NCBI GenBank assembly: GCA_964619125.1
Contig: CAZUCA010000009.1
Span: forward strand, 1 to 64,000
Length of the DNA stretch: 64,000 bases
Direction: 5' to 3'
Source of the DNA: Owenweeksia sp964619125
GTDB taxonomy: Bacteria > Bacteroidota > Bacteroidia > Flavobacteriales > Schleiferiaceae
The notes below the pieces were generated by a model that searched no databases, was not told the DNA's origin, and saw nothing but the letters and a program-made list of their open reading frames with translations. The position numbers were made by a program, and so were the translations under genes. Below, piece by piece: positions 8,436 to 17,430 of this stretch. How positions within the stretch are numbered: position 1 is the stretch's first letter; each line of letters starts with the position of its first letter.

Positions 8436-9125
8436 TTACCAATGCAGGCCACACTCGGTTTTGTCGGAGTTACCCCAGCGACCGCTACGGTTTTTGCCGG
8501 GACGGGTACAGTGGGTGCAGCCGATGGAGTCGTAGCCATGCCGTACCAAGGGGTGGTAAGGCAAATTATGTTGCGCCATATAGTGCCCTTGCTCTGCCGC
8601 GCTCATATCGAGCAGGGGGTGAAATTTTAGCAGGCCATCTTTCCGTTCAAAAAAGTTGAGCTGGGCCCGCTTGGGGTTTTGCCAGGCCATCAGCCCCGAA
8701 ACCCATACACCGTAGCGGGATTTCACCTTGTTGAGGGGAGCCACCTTATTGATAGCGCAGCAAAGGTCGGGGTCGCTACGCCAGGTTTGCTCGCGCTGAG
8801 TGGTTTCCTGCTCTTTTTTAGAGGCCCGCAGAGATTCTACCTGCAAAGCGAAACGCCCGGTAAGTAAGCGCTTATAGCTTAGTGTTTCGGGAAAATGATT
8901 GCCGGTATCGATAAAATATATTTTCTGCCGGGGCTGGGCCTGTGCCACTTCGCGCAACAAAATGGCAGAGGTAGCGGCAAAGGAACTGGTCACCATAATA
9001 TCCGTTGGGGCAAAGTCCTGGTATAAGGCGTGCAGGCGCTGGGAAATACTCAGGGAACGGTAGCGCTGGTTGAGTAAGTTCAGTTCCGTGGCGGTGAGAG
9101 CAGGGCCATCCAGGTAAGCATTCAT
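8436..9125 (-). CDS. cysH: phosphoadenylyl-/adenylyl-sulfate reductase
   Basis: The 229-residue protein reduces (phospho)adenylyl sulfate to sulfite in assimilatory sulfur metabolism. The catalytic cysteine is in the C-terminal ECGLH motif (C225). The CC (C122-C123) plus CxxC (C203, C206) set is the [4Fe-4S] cluster signature of APS-type reductases, so APS is the more likely substrate. The PP-loop-like nucleotide region is near residues 46-53 (TSSFAATS). It lies 24 bases downstream of the ACMSD-like gene on the same strand, and no other sulfate-assimilation gene is in the window, which is unusual. Confidence 0.9.
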   Translation of the reverse strand: MNAYLDGPALTATELNLLNQRYRSLSISQRLHALYQDFAPTDIMVTSSFAATSAILLREVAQAQPRQKIYFIDTGNHFPETLSYKRLLTGRFALQVESLRASKKEQETTQREQTWRSDPDLCCAINKVAPLNKVKSRYGVWVSGLMAWQNPKRAQLNFFERKDGLLKFHPLLDMSAAEQGHYMAQHNLPYHPLVRHGYDSIGCTHCTRPGKNRSGRWGNSDKTECGLHW

Positions 9126-9149
9126 GCTGCTTCTAATCAGTTTAGGGAT

Positions 9150-10202
9150 TTAAACATTGCTGGTTGCTTCACGGGGGTTTTGGCTGCCGCCGGCCAGTTC
9201 AAAGCGGCTTTTGTCAATGTTCAACCACTCCAGGGTGGAGTTGCAGAAGATATCTTCCACCACCTTTTGGTCGAGATTCATTTCATTGATAAACTGGCCT
9301 ATTTCCAGGTCGCCCAGGGGGAAGGGGTAATCACTGCCCAGGGTTACGCGTTTGCTGCCCTGCATATCGAGAATATACTGCAGCATCTTGGGATCATGCG
9401 TAATGCAGTCAACCCAAAAATCACCGATGTAAGTGCGTGGATTGTGATTGTTGTGAATGGCCACCAGGTCAGGACGGCAGTTAAAGCCATGCTCGATGCG
9501 CCCGATGGTGGGTAAAAAGGAGCCCCCGGCATGTGAAAAGCACACCCGTAGCTGGGGGAGACGCTCAAACACCCCACCGAAAATCATGGAGCAGGCGGCA
9601 CGTGAAGTCTCGGCTGGCATCCCTACCAGCCAGGGCAGCCAGTACTTGCGCATACTGTCCATGCCCATCATATTCCAGGGGTGCACCATGATGGCCATAT
9701 CGAGCTCCTGGGCTGCTTCAAAAATGGGGAAGAACTCAGGTTCGCTGAGGTTTTTATCGTTAATGTTGCTACCGATCTGGATACCCAGCAGGCCGATTTC
9801 CTTACAGCGCTGCAATTCCTTTATGGCCTCTTCGGTATCCTGCATGGGAACAGTACCCAGCCCCAGATAATGCTGAGGATAATCTTTGCAGAGCTGGGCG
9901 ATGTGATCGTTCAGAAAACGGGACAACTCTGCGCAATCACGCGGCTTGGCCCAATATGAAAACATCACCGGTATAGTACAAACTACCTGTACCTGGGTCT
10001 CAAATTTCTCATAGTCCTTAATACGCAGCTCCGGATCCCAGCAATTGGATTCAATCCGCCTGAAAAAACGATCGCCCTGCATCATGTTGGCAGTGTTGTC
10101 ATTGTTGTGAATCAGGTGGATGAAATCGCCATAACCAAACTTCTCGGCAAAATTAGGCAGCCGTTCGGGCAGGATATGGGTATGCATGTCAATCTTCAGC
10201 AT
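9150..10202 (-). CDS. amidohydrolase of the 2-amino-3-carboxymuconate-6-semialdehyde decarboxylase (ACMSD) type
   Basis: The 350-residue protein starts with the metal motif MHTH (H7, H9), has a central MVHPWNMMG and a late GSDYPFPLG, which match the zinc ligands and active-site aspartate of ACMSD. ACMSD decarboxylates the ring-cleavage product of 3-hydroxyanthranilate, diverting it from quinolinate and NAD synthesis. The dioxygenase that makes its substrate is encoded 1 kb upstream on the same strand, which supports the call. I chose the ATG at 10202 because the family begins a few residues before the HxH motif; a TTG at 10241 would add 13 residues. A -7 element (10239-10246) suggests its own promoter. 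Confidence 0.88.
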   Translation of the reverse strand: MLKIDMHTHILPERLPNFAEKFGYGDFIHLIHNNDNTANMMQGDRFFRRIESNCWDPELRIKDYEKFETQVQVVCTIPVMFSYWAKPRDCAELSRFLNDHIAQLCKDYPQHYLGLGTVPMQDTEEAIKELQRCKEIGLLGIQIGSNINDKNLSEPEFFPIFEAAQELDMAIMVHPWNMMGMDSMRKYWLPWLVGMPAETSRAACSMIFGGVFERLPQLRVCFSHAGGSFLPTIGRIEHGFNCRPDLVAIHNNHNPRTYIGDFWVDCITHDPKMLQYILDMQGSKRVTLGSDYPFPLGDLEIGQFINEMNLDQKVVEDIFCNSTLEWLNIDKSRFELAGGSQNPREATSNV

Positions 10203-10238
10203 GGGCGTAAAAAGGTCTTTTTGAAGTTTAAGATTCTT

Positions 10239-10246
10239 CAAAGATA
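10239..10246 (-). promoter_or_regulatory. -7 promoter element of the ACMSD-like gene
   Basis: The minus strand reads TATCTTTG, an exact TAnnTTTG match, 36 bases before the ATG at 10202. It also argues against the TTG start at 10241, which would lie inside it. Confidence 0.55.
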
Positions 10247-10277
10247 ATGGGATAATTTCAGAGGGGCGATAAAAGCA

Positions 10278-11102
10278 CTAGCTGCCTTCAGGGTCCTCTG
10301 CAAATTCCACTATCTCCTCATATTGGTTGTAGCCGGCGGGAGGACCATCAAAGTCATTGAAATTGCGGGCCGCGGAAGCAATGCGCAGCATCAACATTTC
10401 ACGGGCCTCCGCTATTATCGCCTTTACGGCGCTGTAATCGCTCGCTATCAGGTTGAATTCGTTGAGGGCATCATCCCACTCCTTGCCGGGGTGTTGCTGA
10501 GCAATGGCCAGGCGAATGGCCTGCATTACCGGGCGCTGGTTCAGGTATTCATTCTGCATTTCCATGCTGGCCTGGTGCAGGGCACAAAACAGGCTCCAGC
10601 GAAAGGGGTATGAAATACTGTTGCAGTATTGATCGCATTCCTTACACCAACTGCGACCGCCTGCCATTAGTTGTTCGGCCCGGTCGAGGATGCGCAGATC
10701 CTCTACGGAGGGCCGGTTTTCGGCCCCAAAACGGGTGTAGCGGTCAGAGCCAGGCGGCTTCAGGGTAATGCTCAGCAGACTGTCGTCAACGCTGGTCAAA
10801 TGGTAAACCCGGCCAGCCGGCGCTTCTTCACAGTTGAGCCTGAATGACATGGGCTTGGCTGCGGGCTGAAAGCGGAAAAGGTAGCCACTGCTATCCTGGC
10901 GCAGGCCATCTACAAAAACAGGTTTAAAGCCGAGGGGAGCATAGCTGAGGCTAAAAAGCTCACCGCTGTCCCAGCTGGCAAAAAAGCGCAGATCATAGTT
11001 TTGATTGCCCTGGCTGAGACGGCCAAAAACTTCCTCGTCCTGGATTTGAGCGTGACCACCGAGGCTGAACAGGCTCAGCAATAGAATAGCTAATTGTTTC
11101 AT
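10278..11102 (-). CDS. secreted protein of unknown function with a cysteine motif
   Basis: I do not recognise this 274-residue protein. It has a clear signal peptide (hydrophobic LLLSLFSLGG, cleavage near residue 18, HAQ). A strand-rich first half of about 120 residues is followed by a helical second half containing WCKECDQYC (C153, C156, C160) and C173, which could bind a metal or form disulfides. The C-terminus is acidic. It lies between the 3-hydroxyanthranilate dioxygenase gene and the ACMSD gene on the same strand and has a consensus promoter immediately upstream. A role in tryptophan breakdown is not implied by its sequence. Confidence 0.8.
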   Translation of the reverse strand: MKQLAILLLSLFSLGGHAQIQDEEVFGRLSQGNQNYDLRFFASWDSGELFSLSYAPLGFKPVFVDGLRQDSSGYLFRFQPAAKPMSFRLNCEEAPAGRVYHLTSVDDSLLSITLKPPGSDRYTRFGAENRPSVEDLRILDRAEQLMAGGRSWCKECDQYCNSISYPFRWSLFCALHQASMEMQNEYLNQRPVMQAIRLAIAQQHPGKEWDDALNEFNLIASDYSAVKAIIAEAREMLMLRIASAARNFNDFDGPPAGYNQYEEIVEFAEDPEGS

Positions 11103-11122
11103 GTCGAAAGAGTTGAGAGGGA

Positions 11123-11152
11123 CAAAGTTACGAGCCTCCCTAAATCACGCAA
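11123..11152 (-). promoter_or_regulatory. consensus Bacteroidota promoter for the secreted protein gene
   Basis: On the minus strand: TTG (11152-11150), 19 bases, TAACTTTG (11130-11123), then 20 bases to the ATG at 11102. A full consensus match with normal spacing. Confidence 0.75.
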
Positions 11153-11216
11153 TAGCAGAGCCGCCCCCAAAATGGTGGGGTGTAAGCCACTAAAAATAAG
11201 AGGGGAGCTAAGGCTT

Positions 11217-11747
11217 TTAGCCTACAAAGCGCTCATCAACTTCCATCACGTGGCCGCAATTATCGCAGGTACGCAGCTCTTCGCTGGCGTAAAATTCACG
11301 AAAGCGTGGTAAAAAGTCCTTCTCGATATTGTCGAGATGGAAGTAAGTGTCGTGAAGCTTGTGATTGCAATTGTCGCAAAACCACATCAGGCCATCCTGG
11401 TGCTCGGGTTTGCGCACGCGCTCCACCACCAGTCCTATGGAGCCTTCAGAGCGGGCAGGTGAGTGGGGAACTTTGGCCGGGTGAAGATACATGTCGCCCG
11501 GGCCAAGCTGCATTTCCTTCGCCTGTCCGTCTTCCTGGATTTTCACCGTGATATTCCCTTCCAGCTGATAAAACAGCTCCTCGGTTTCATTGTAGTGATA
11601 GTCTTTACGGGCATTGGGCCCCCCTACAATCATTACGATGTAATCATTGCCGGCAGGGTAAAGGTTTTTGTTACCTACCGGTGGCTTTAAGAGGTCACGG
11701 TTTTCTTCGATCCACTTATGAAGGTTGAAGGGTTTGCTAATAGACAT
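11217..11747 (-). CDS. nbaC: 3-hydroxyanthranilate 3,4-dioxygenase
   Basis: The 176-residue cupin opens the ring of 3-hydroxyanthranilate in the kynurenine pathway. The iron ligands are visible as H51 and E57 (DYHYNETEE) and H95 (VPHSPARS). The C-terminal rubredoxin-like site is complete: C124/C127 and C161/C164. Length and residue spacing match bacterial enzymes. The correct start is the ATG at 11747 (MSISKPF); an upstream extension in the same frame is not conserved-looking. The ACMSD-like gene downstream would process its product. The divergent neighbour is an aldo/keto reductase. Confidence 0.95.
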   Translation of the reverse strand: MSISKPFNLHKWIEENRDLLKPPVGNKNLYPAGNDYIVMIVGGPNARKDYHYNETEELFYQLEGNITVKIQEDGQAKEMQLGPGDMYLHPAKVPHSPARSEGSIGLVVERVRKPEHQDGLMWFCDNCNHKLHDTYFHLDNIEKDFLPRFREFYASEELRTCDNCGHVMEVDERFVG

Positions 11748-11881
11748 TTCTGAGGCTTTTGCACGAAGGTAGTAAAGCTTTGTCTTTTGAAATAGGCTTA
11801 AACCAGCATAAAAATAAACATCGTTAAGGGCCAATGGGTTGCATTGCTTCCGCCGCAGTGTTTAATAATTATATTCATCAA

Positions 11882-12874
11882 ATGAAGTACAATAAGCTTG
11901 GTAAGTCAGGGCTAAAGGTCAGTGAGTTGAGTTTTGGCTCCTGGATCACTTTTGGCCAACAGATTGACGACAATACCTCCAAAGAGCTGTTACAAACTGC
12001 CTATGAGGGGGGCATTAACTTCTTTGACAATGCTGAAGCCTATGCGGCTGGCAAAAGTGAGGAGGTGATGGGTAAGTTGCTGCAGGGTTTCGGCTGGCGC
12101 CGCGATTCCTACATCCTTAGTTCCAAGGCGTTTTTTGGCATTTGGGGCCTTAAAGAGAGCAAGCCTACCCAAACCGGTAATAATATGAAGCACCTCACAG
12201 AGGCCTGTCACCAGGCCCTGGAGCGCTTGCAGACCGATTACCTCGATTTGTTCTTCTGCCATCGTCCGGACAAGGAGACCCCAATCAGCGAAACGGTTTG
12301 GGCCATGCATAAGCTGATAATGCAGGGTAAGGTGCTTTATTGGGGAACCAGCGAGTGGAGTGCCCAGGAAATAATGGAAGCGCATATGGTGGCCAGGGAG
12401 CATCATTTGATTGGTCCCACCATGGAGCAGCCACAGTACAATATGTTTGTGCGCGAAAAGGTGGAAAAGGAGTTCAGTCAGCTTTATAAAACGGTGGGCC
12501 TCGGCACTACCATCTGGTCACCCCTGGCCAGCGGTATTCTCACTGGTAAATATAACGATGGCATGCCCGAGGATACACGGTTGAATATGGACGAATTGAG
12601 TTGGCTCAAAGACCGCAGTCTGGTGGAGGAAAACCTGGCCAAGGTGCGGAAGCTTAGCGATCTGGCCAATGAACTCAATACCAGCATGCCCTTACTGGCC
12701 CTGGCCTGGTGCCTTAAGAATGATGATGTCAGTACGGTTATCCTTGGCGCCTCTAAAACCCATCAATTGGAGGAAAACCTTAAGGCACCAGCAATAAAGG
12801 ATCAGCTTACGCCAGAAGTAATGGAGCGCATAGAGGAGATTCTCGGCAACAAACCGCAAATGCCGCCTTTCTAA
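11882..12874 (+). CDS. aldo/keto reductase, potassium-channel beta-subunit-like
   Basis: The 330-residue TIM-barrel NADPH-dependent oxidoreductase has the family opening YNKLGKSGLKVSELSFGSW, then FFDNAEAYAAGKSEE with the catalytic Asp-Tyr region, the KAFFGIWG strand, HRPDKETPI, and a C-terminal NADPH-binding stretch VILGASKTHQLEEN. It is closest in appearance to the Kv-beta/YghZ group. Physiological substrate unknown. The ATG at 11882 matches the conserved N-terminus; an ATG at 11834 would add 16 unconserved residues. It is convergent with the pirin gene, with six bases between the stop codons. Confidence 0.93.
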   Translation: MKYNKLGKSGLKVSELSFGSWITFGQQIDDNTSKELLQTAYEGGINFFDNAEAYAAGKSEEVMGKLLQGFGWRRDSYILSSKAFFGIWGLKESKPTQTGNNMKHLTEACHQALERLQTDYLDLFFCHRPDKETPISETVWAMHKLIMQGKVLYWGTSEWSAQEIMEAHMVAREHHLIGPTMEQPQYNMFVREKVEKEFSQLYKTVGLGTTIWSPLASGILTGKYNDGMPEDTRLNMDELSWLKDRSLVEENLAKVRKLSDLANELNTSMPLLALAWCLKNDDVSTVILGASKTHQLEENLKAPAIKDQLTPEVMERIEEILGNKPQMPPF

Positions 12875-12880
12875 AGGGCA

Positions 12881-13747
12881 CTAGTTTTTCCAACTGCCCA
12901 TTTTGCCATTGCGGAAATCCCGGTAGGCCTGGGCGATTTCCTCGCTGGAATTCATCACAAAGGGTCCCTGCGCCACTATCGGCTCATTAAATGGCTCACC
13001 ATGGCCAAAAAGTATAATGCTGTCTTCTTCGGCGCTTAAGGTCAGGGTATCGCCGTCATTGTCAAATTCCACCAGCTGGTAACGCTCTGCGCTCTCACCA
13101 TTAACCGACAGCCTGCCGCTTACTACATAAAAGAAGATAGTACGTTCCGTGGGCACAATCAGCTCCAGCTTGCCTCCTTGGCTTAACTCAAGGCTGCTCA
13201 TCATGAGGCCGGTGATCGAATTATGAGGGCCCTGATGTTCGCCCCAACTACCACTGATGAGGTTCACCTTAACCTGTCCTTCGTCCAGTTCAAAGTGACT
13301 AAGGTCGTCATAGCTATAGCCCTGGTACTGCGGTGCGGTCATTTTGTGTTTGGCAGGCAAATTCATCCACAGCTGCAGCAGATCCTCGCGGCCTCCTTTT
13401 TCCATAAACTCCTCCGAGGAAACTTCGCTGTGAATAAGCCCGCTGCCAGCCGTCATCCATTGCACGCCGCCCGCAGATATTTTGTCGCTGCCCCCGGAAG
13501 AGTCTTTATGCACCACATCGCCGTCAATTACAAAGGTGAGGGTTTCAAAGCCGCGGTGGGGGTGGGGTCCGAAGGGGAGGCCATCATTATGGGGCGGGAA
13601 GTCCTGCGGGCCGTGGTGGTTGAGAAAGAGAAAGGGATCGAGGTGATCAATGCTGGCGGTGGGCAATGCCCGGTAGGTAATTAGCTCACCCAGGTCGGCC
13701 CTTACTGCCTGGTGAATTTTTTTAACAGGACGCATAGCTGTATTCAT
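12881..13747 (-). CDS. pirin family protein (bicupin)
   Basis: The 288-residue protein has the N-terminal pirin cupin with metal-binding motifs GPHPHRGFET (about residues 61-70) and AGSGLIHSE (near 100-108), and a C-terminal cupin-like half (about 180-270). Some pirins act as quercetin 2,3-dioxygenases and others as regulators, so the activity is open. It is transcribed from a strong consensus promoter at 13752-13784 with a very short leader. An in-frame ATG four codons further in is an alternative start. Confidence 0.92.
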   Translation of the reverse strand: MNTAMRPVKKIHQAVRADLGELITYRALPTASIDHLDPFLFLNHHGPQDFPPHNDGLPFGPHPHRGFETLTFVIDGDVVHKDSSGGSDKISAGGVQWMTAGSGLIHSEVSSEEFMEKGGREDLLQLWMNLPAKHKMTAPQYQGYSYDDLSHFELDEGQVKVNLISGSWGEHQGPHNSITGLMMSSLELSQGGKLELIVPTERTIFFYVVSGRLSVNGESAERYQLVEFDNDGDTLTLSAEEDSIILFGHGEPFNEPIVAQGPFVMNSSEEIAQAYRDFRNGKMGSWKN

Positions 13748-13751
13748 AGCA

Positions 13752-13784
13752 CAAAGATATAAATTTCAATGTTTAAACAACAAA
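13752..13784 (-). promoter_or_regulatory. consensus promoter of the pirin gene with very short leader
   Basis: The minus strand reads TTTG (13784-13781), 21 bases, TATCTTTG (13759-13752). Only four bases separate the -7 box from the ATG at 13747, so transcription would start at or just after the start codon: either a leaderless message or use of the ATG at 13735. Confidence 0.7.
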
Positions 13785-13865
13785 TATGGGAACTGAGGTT
13801 TTCCTCTCTCAACCTTAGGCCTTACTTTAGGTTTTCCATCAGTATGAAAAGAACAAGGCCCCCGG

Positions 13866-16310
13866 GTGAAGTCTGAAGCGGAATTTTCTAAAGCTAAGCA
13901 GTGGTTTAAGTCCATGCAGTGGCAACCGGCGGCCTTTCAATGGGAGGCCTGGCAGGCTTATGCAGCTGGCTGCTCGGGCATTGTAAATGCCCCTACGGGG
14001 AGCGGCAAAACCTATTCGCTAATGATTCCATTGCTACTGGCAGAAGCGGAGCCAAAAGCCAAGGCCACCGTCAAGGGCTTGCGGGTCCTGTGGATTACGC
14101 CTATCCGGGCCCTGGCTAAGGAAATCCTGCAAGCGGCCGAGCGGGCCATTGCCGGGATGGAACTGGATTGGACGGTGGGCGTGCGCACCGGTGATACCAC
14201 TACCGCGCAGCGGGCTCAGCAAAAAAAGCAAATGCCCAACCTGCTTATTACCACTCCGGAGAGTCTGCACCTTTTGCTGGCAACTAAAGATTATCCCCGC
14301 ACTTTTCGCCAGCTCCAATGTGTGGTGGTGGATGAGTGGCACGAGCTGATGGGTAGCAAACGGGCGGTGCAAATGGAGCTGGCCCTTAACCGCTTGCGGG
14401 GCTTGCTGCCCGGGTTGAGGACCTGGGGTATTTCCGCTACCATCGGCAATATGGAAGAAGCTCAGGAAGTATTATTGGGCCCCACTTTCCCCCCTGAAAA
14501 AGTAAAACTGATCCGGGCCGATATCAACAAGCAGATAGAGGTGGCGAGCATTTTGCCGGATAAGGTGGAAACCCTGCCCTGGGCGGGTCACCTGGGCATT
14601 AGAATGCTGGAAAAGGTAATTCCGATTATCAAGCAGAGTGAGAGTTGTCTCATTTTTACCAATACCCGTTCTCAGGCCGAAATCTGGTATCGCCGTATTC
14701 TGGAAGTGGCTCCGGAACTGGCCGGTGCCATTGCCATGCATCATGGCAGCATCAGTCGCGATTTGCGCTTTTGGGTGGAAGACGCCTTATACACCGGACA
14801 ACTTCAGGCCGTGGTCTGCACTTCCAGCCTGGACTTAGGGGTGGATTTCCGGCCGGTGGAAACTATCGTGCAGGTAGGATCTCCCAAGGGAGTAGCGCGC
14901 TTTATGCAACGTGCAGGACGCAGTGGACACCAACCCGGAGCCACCAGTCGCATTTATTTTGTGCCTACCCATACCCTGGAGTTGGTAGAGGCAGCGGCCT
15001 TGCGCGAGGCCATTCAGCAAAATATTATTGAGGAACGGATTCCCTACCTGCGTTCTTTCGATGTGCTTCTGCAATACCTGGTTACCCTCGCCGTATCGGA
15101 TGGATTTTATCCGGCGGAGATACTTGCGGAAATCCGTAAGACTTTTAGTTACCAGTCAGTAAGTGATGAAGAGTGGCAATGGTGTCTTGATTTTATTAGC
15201 AGTGGCGGTAAATCCCTGCAGGGCTACGACGAGTTTCATAAGGTGGAGATTCAGGAGGATGGTTTGTATAAGGTAAGCAGCCGGCGCACCGCCCAGCGTC
15301 ATCGCATGGGCATCGGCACCATTGTGAGTGATGCCCTGATGCGGGTGAAATTTCAGGGGGGCGCTTTCCTGGGCACCATTGAGGAGTACTTTATTTCCCG
15401 CTTAAAGCCCGGTGATGTGTTTTGGTTTGCCGGTCGCAACCTGGAGCTGATCAGGGTGAAAGGCATGGATGCCCAGGTGCGTAAGGCCAATACCACCAAA
15501 GGAGTGGTGCCCAGCTGGCAGGGGGGCAGGCTGCCTTTATCGGCACAAATGGGGCAGATGCTGCGGCTGAAATTGCAGGAGAGTTTTGAACCGGCGGTTA
15601 AGGATCCGGAGTTAAAGTTAATTGAACCGCTTTGGCAAACCCAGCAGGATCGGTCCCGCATTCCCATGGCCCACCAGTTTCTGATTGAAAAAATAAAGAG
15701 TCGCGAAGGTTATCACGCTTTCTTTTACCCCTTTGAAGGCCGATTCGTACATGAGGGAATGGCGGCGCTGCTGGCTTACCGCATTTCTCTCTTCAAACCA
15801 ATCAGCTTTTCGATAGCGATGAACGACTACGGCTTTGAGCTGCTGGCCAGTGAGGATATTCCCATTGAAGAGGCGGTAGATTCGGATGTTTTCACCACCC
15901 GCGATCTGCGGGCAGATATCGCACAGAGTGTAAACTCGGTGGAAATGGCCCGGCGGCGCTTTCGCGATATCGCCACCATTGCCGGGCTGGTCTTCAGAGG
16001 CTACCCCGGTCAGCCCATAAAAGACCGTCACCTGCAGAGTTCTACTCAGCTTATTTTTGAAGTCTTTCACGATTACGAACCAGACAACCTGCTGCTTCAG
16101 CAGGCTTATGAAGAGGCCTTGGAGTTCCAGCTGGAGGAAAGTCGCTTGCGCCTGGCCCTGGAGCGCATAAATCAGCAGGAAATTGTGATTACCTACCCCC
16201 AAAAACCCTCCCCCTTTTGCTTCCCTATTATGGTAGACCGGCTGCGGGAACGACTCACCTCTGAGAGTTTAGAAGACCGGGTGGCAAAAATGAAGCTGGA
16301 ATTTGATTAG
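13866..16310 (+). CDS. ligase-associated DNA damage response DEXH box helicase
   Basis: The 814-residue Lhr-like helicase has Walker A APTGSGKT (about 42-49), the DEWH Walker B (about 156-159), the SAT-type motif ISATIG, and a helicase C domain ending QRAGRSGHQPGA. The long C-terminal region is typical of the Lhr-core family. It should act in DNA repair together with the ATP-dependent ligase at 1106-2701. The start is a GTG at 13866, chosen because the family needs the sequence KAKQWF before the QWQPAAFQ motif; the next ATG, at 13914, would remove it. No PdeM gene follows, so the usual cluster is split here. Confidence 0.92.
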   Translation: MKSEAEFSKAKQWFKSMQWQPAAFQWEAWQAYAAGCSGIVNAPTGSGKTYSLMIPLLLAEAEPKAKATVKGLRVLWITPIRALAKEILQAAERAIAGMELDWTVGVRTGDTTTAQRAQQKKQMPNLLITTPESLHLLLATKDYPRTFRQLQCVVVDEWHELMGSKRAVQMELALNRLRGLLPGLRTWGISATIGNMEEAQEVLLGPTFPPEKVKLIRADINKQIEVASILPDKVETLPWAGHLGIRMLEKVIPIIKQSESCLIFTNTRSQAEIWYRRILEVAPELAGAIAMHHGSISRDLRFWVEDALYTGQLQAVVCTSSLDLGVDFRPVETIVQVGSPKGVARFMQRAGRSGHQPGATSRIYFVPTHTLELVEAAALREAIQQNIIEERIPYLRSFDVLLQYLVTLAVSDGFYPAEILAEIRKTFSYQSVSDEEWQWCLDFISSGGKSLQGYDEFHKVEIQEDGLYKVSSRRTAQRHRMGIGTIVSDALMRVKFQGGAFLGTIEEYFISRLKPGDVFWFAGRNLELIRVKGMDAQVRKANTTKGVVPSWQGGRLPLSAQMGQMLRLKLQESFEPAVKDPELKLIEPLWQTQQDRSRIPMAHQFLIEKIKSREGYHAFFYPFEGRFVHEGMAALLAYRISLFKPISFSIAMNDYGFELLASEDIPIEEAVDSDVFTTRDLRADIAQSVNSVEMARRRFRDIATIAGLVFRGYPGQPIKDRHLQSSTQLIFEVFHDYEPDNLLLQQAYEEALEFQLEESRLRLALERINQQEIVITYPQKPSPFCFPIMVDRLRERLTSESLEDRVAKMKLEFD

Positions 16311-16333
16311 GCAATTATTGAAGATTTTCTAAA

Positions 16334-16345
16334 GGCGATAACGCC
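16334..16345 (+). terminator. weak hairpin after the helicase gene
   Basis: Short stem GGCG-ATAA-CGCC followed by CTAATTTTCT, 24 bases past the stop. It is too short to be sure of termination. Confidence 0.3.
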
Positions 16346-16518
16346 CTAATTTTCTACTGTTTAACCAGCTATTTTAAGAACTATTCTACCCGTCTGGTGG
16401 GGCTTGCAGTAAGGCCTGAACGATCATTTTGTGAACAAAAAGCGGCTATTTTTTTTGTAAAAAAAGCGGAAGCCGAAAAGCTTTAATCAGAGTAGGCACA
16501 ACTAACCATTACACAAAC

Positions 16519-17073
16519 ATGAAACGTATACTGCTAACCCTGGGCTGTGTTTTGGCCCTTGCAATCCCCCACTCCACCCTTGCTCAAAAAGCCAATATCG
16601 GCCTCAACCTGGCCGGAGCACTGCCCCTCGGAAATCTTGATAATATGAGCGATTTTGGCCCCGGAGGGGATCTTACCTTCGATTACTATTTCAACGATCG
16701 CTTTGACCTTGGTGTGGAACTTGGCTATCGTCGCTTTGGTTATTCTGAACCTTTTGATGAACTGGAAATGAGCATTATGCCCCTGCTACTTACCGCCGGC
16801 CTGCACACCGACATCAGCGATAATATTGACCTTTATGGTGAACTCGGGGGTGGTGCTTATATGATCAGCAGACCATTTTTTGATTCGGAGGGCGCTGAAT
16901 CATCTGTGGATGAGACCTTTGGTGGTGTGTCTCCACGCATCGGCATGGCCATGGATTTGTCGGATTTACTCTTCCTCGACGTAAGCCTGGCTTATAACCA
17001 TGTCTTTATCGAAAGTGACGACTTAAATTGGCTGGGCCTGAAAGTGGGCTTGTTGTACACTATCTTCGAATAA
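16519..17073 (+). CDS. small outer-membrane beta-barrel protein
   Basis: The 184-residue protein has a Sec signal peptide (to about residue 22, TLAQ) and about eight alternating amphipathic strands ending in an aromatic residue near the C-terminus (LLYTIFE), the layout of OmpX/OmpW-like porin-fold proteins. It probably sits in the outer membrane. No ligand can be named. It is followed by a strong terminator, so it is a separate unit from the regulators downstream, although a similar barrel lies on the other side of those regulators. Confidence 0.82.
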   Translation: MKRILLTLGCVLALAIPHSTLAQKANIGLNLAGALPLGNLDNMSDFGPGGDLTFDYYFNDRFDLGVELGYRRFGYSEPFDELEMSIMPLLLTAGLHTDISDNIDLYGELGGGAYMISRPFFDSEGAESSVDETFGGVSPRIGMAMDLSDLLFLDVSLAYNHVFIESDDLNWLGLKVGLLYTIFE

Positions 17074-17097
17074 GTTGATTTTTAAGTTTAGAGTATT

Positions 17098-17130
17098 AAG
17101 GCGGTGTCTGTAGGCAGCGCCTTTTTTTTT
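17098..17130 (+). terminator. intrinsic terminator of the barrel gene
   Basis: Stem AAGGCG (17098-17103) with CGCCTT (17118-17123), followed by nine T residues. It ends transcription 25 bases after the stop at 17073. Confidence 0.85.
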
Positions 17131-17430
17131 GCCTAAGAAGGCGGTTGGAACAGTCTTAGCCGGCTGTTGCTTTTCGGCCTTAAGCAAGGCAGGTCTAATG
17201 ACAGGGCCCGCTAAGAGGAAGGTGTTTTAGGGCAATAATCGCATTTAGAAGTGATTCTAGTAGATAATATTGCGGTGTTAACGCCTGATAGATAGCACTA
17301 AGCCAGCCAATGTTAATTACTTATTGTACTTAACCCGTTTAGTATATTGTAGGGTTTGGGAAGAAATACAATTTTTGCCCCCCTAAAAAGTTATTTATTT
17401 AAGTTACTTTTATACGAAACCAACCAATTA

